A stretch of DNA of 32,149 nucleotides from Olavius sp. associated proteobacterium Delta 1 (GTDB lineage: Bacteria; Desulfobacterota; Desulfobacteria; Desulfobacterales; JAFDCJ01), in contig CACVKW010001296.1 in assembly GCA_902749685.1 (NCBI GenBank), forward strand, positions 1 through 32,149. Reading direction: 5' to 3'. Made by a program: the position numbers and the translations under genes. Under the pieces are notes generated by a model, which had not been told where the DNA came from, did not search any database, and saw only the letters and a program-made list of their open reading frames with translations. Numbering within the stretch: the stretch's first letter is position 1; the number at the start of each line of letters is the position of its first letter. This document shows, in pieces, positions 31,151 through 32,149 of the stretch.

Positions 31151-31312
31151 TCACTTATGCGGTTCAACATAACGGGCCTTAATCCGTTCATCTGTAAAGG
31201 AGATTGTTTGGGCTTCAGCATAGCGCGGCAGCAGAGCTTTCGCCATAGCGAGACCTGCCCCGCTAACGACAGCCAGTGCTGAGGCTTTATTCAGGAAATC
31301 GCGCCTTGTCAT
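31151..31312 (-). pseudogene. Truncated N-terminus of a Tat-exported dienelactone hydrolase
   Basis: On the minus strand, MTRRDFLNKASALAVVSGAG is a twin-arginine-type signal. It is followed by AEAQTISFTDERIKARYVE, which resembles the mature start of exported dienelactone hydrolase family proteins. The frame stops after 53 residues, just before the hydrolase core would begin, so the enzyme is missing. The ATG lies eight bases beyond the thioesterase stop, indicating that both belonged to one operon. Confidence 0.6.
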
Positions 31313-31320
31313 CTGGGTGC

Positions 31321-31743
31321 TTATAGGAACGGAATCGCCTTACCCGTACGAAATGCCAGGGCCTGGCACAGGGCAATGATCTGGCCATTTTGATCGGTGA
31401 CCTTGATGTCGTAACTGGCGGTTTTGCGGGTTTGGCTCACCCGGCGCGCTTCAGCCTGCAATCGTTGGCCCGGTTCAGGGCTGGACACATAGGTGACATT
31501 TACGGTTAAAGCCACCGCGATCGTGCCGTCGGTCTGCCCGGCGGTTTCAAACGCTTCGTCGATCAGGGAATATACCGCTCCGCCATGAGCCCGGGCGTAG
31601 ATATTGTTCATTTTTTCGGGCTCATAAATCATGTGCACCAACGAATAGCCGTCGCCCAGTGCCACAAGTTCCATCTGCAATGCCTGAGCATATGGTTCCT
31701 TTTTTACGGCCTCAAAAATTGCCTCTCTCACATTTTGATCCAT
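31321..31743 (-). CDS. PaaI-type hotdog-fold acyl-CoA thioesterase
   Basis: A 140-residue hotdog thioesterase. The family motif is AHGGAVYSLIDEAFETA, with the catalytic acidic residue in the helix, followed by VALTVNVTYVSSPEPGQRL and the last strand YDIKVTDQNGQIIALCQALA. It would hydrolyse acyl-CoA (PaaI relatives prefer aromatic acyl-CoAs) and may relieve CoA trapping. GGAG lies eight bases before the ATG. It is followed by the truncated dienelactone hydrolase gene. A fragment of a second copy lies at 21244-21345. Confidence 0.9.
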   Translation of the reverse strand: MDQNVREAIFEAVKKEPYAQALQMELVALGDGYSLVHMIYEPEKMNNIYARAHGGAVYSLIDEAFETAGQTDGTIAVALTVNVTYVSSPEPGQRLQAEARRVSQTRKTASYDIKVTDQNGQIIALCQALAFRTGKAIPFL

Positions 31744-31948
31744 TCATTTGTCTCCAGCCTGAAGGGTAACAATTTAATTATAGGTTTTTACCTATACCAT
31801 ACCGACCTGCCGGATCAAGTCTCCCTGGAAACAATTTAGCGCTTGACATAAATATTTAATTTCGATTAATAGATTATAGCTTTAATAAGTCTGACCTAAT
31901 TAATCCGCCCTCTACTTGTCCCTTATAAAATAAAAATTCTTAGAGCGT
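31744..31948. other. A/T-rich intergenic stretch with promoter-like boxes
   Basis: No gene is seen. A perfect TTGACA lies near 31844 on the plus strand with A/T-rich -10 candidates (TTAATA) about 17 bp later. A plus-strand promoter reading towards the window end is possible but weak. Confidence 0.3.
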
Positions 31949-32071
31949 TTGGATCAAGCCCAAGACGTTATTGATAATCCAAGGAAGACCGGCAAACCAC
32001 CGATATCGGAACGCTATTTTGACAACCGCTCTAATTTGGAGGCCTTTATGACTTACATTTCGTATGTTTAA
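31949..32071 (+). CDS. Hypothetical 40-residue frame inside an inverted repeat
   Basis: An open frame from a TTG reads LDQAQDVIDNPRKTGKPPIS, then ERYFDNRSNLEAFMTYIS, ending YV and TAA. The composition is protein-like, but no start signal is good. An internal ATG at 32048 has GGAGG seven bases upstream and would give only MTYISYV. TTAGAGCG (31940-31947) and CGCTCTAA (32027-32034) flank most of it as an 8-bp inverted repeat. It may be a gene fragment. Nothing is seen from 32072 to the end. Confidence 0.25.
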   Translation: MDQAQDVIDNPRKTGKPPISERYFDNRSNLEAFMTYISYV

Positions 32072-32149
32072 AATATTTTAATTTTCATTCAAGCAATATT
32101 TGTAAAAATATCAGTTAGGTACCTTCAAACAACCACCATTGGTCATGTA

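Noticed and set aside
31940..32034. Firm call of a miniature transposable element
   Set aside because: Terminal repeats are only 8 bp, no target duplication is visible, and only one copy lies in the window.

Overview
The window looks like a chromosomal segment of an anaerobic, respiring bacterium. A sulfate-reducing Desulfobacterota relative (Desulfobacterales type) is the best guess. That rests on a glutaryl-CoA dehydrogenase-like enzyme carrying the Val-Glu active-site pair of the non-decarboxylating Desulfococcus enzyme, a glutaconate-type CoA-transferase, EtfBA with an ETF:quinone oxidoreductase, PAS/GAF histidine kinases, and intergenic regions full of short degenerate tandem repeats. 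No rRNA, tRNA, transposase, integrase or CRISPR array was seen.

Layout. 1-390: repeat-rich leader and a stand-alone response regulator (391-891). 991-2947: a two-subunit CoA-transferase whose subunits are separated by a repeat element. 3098-7709: a complete branched-chain-amino-acid-type ABC transporter (livKHMGF order) with a terminator-like hairpin between the binding protein and the permeases. 7910-12961: acyl-CoA (probably glutaryl-CoA) dehydrogenase, etfB, etfA and ETF-QO. 13242-13640: a carboxymuconolactone-decarboxylase-family protein. 14108-18090: an ACT-domain protein overlapping a PAS-PAS-GAF histidine kinase, then a second, sensor-less histidine kinase. Together 991-12961 reads as an uptake, CoA-activation, dehydrogenation and electron-transfer module for a dicarboxylate such as glutarate, passing electrons to the quinone pool.

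18090-22900 is a gene graveyard. It holds a lipoprotein remnant, an efflux adaptor fused to an internal piece of an RND pump, a [2Fe-2S] subunit fused to an internal piece of a molybdenum hydroxylase large subunit, a response regulator that has lost its phosphorylation site, and a duplicated tail of the thioesterase that lies intact at 31321-31743. Two apparently intact genes of different composition (an MDR oxidoreductase and a GNAT acetyltransferase) sit inside it.

23014-30971 holds a lactone-oxidase-like flavoprotein, an IclR regulator, and an operon of aldehyde dehydrogenase plus a ribose-type sugar ABC transporter with the binding protein last, ending in a strong hairpin. 31151-31743 (minus strand) is a PaaI-type thioesterase followed by the truncated start of a Tat-exported dienelactone hydrolase.

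The most unusual signal is a family of 7-bp-period degenerate tandem arrays, at about ten intergenic sites, mostly arranged as two facing complementary arms. Different loci use different heptamer consensus sequences but keep the same 7-bp period and inverted architecture. No function is known to me.
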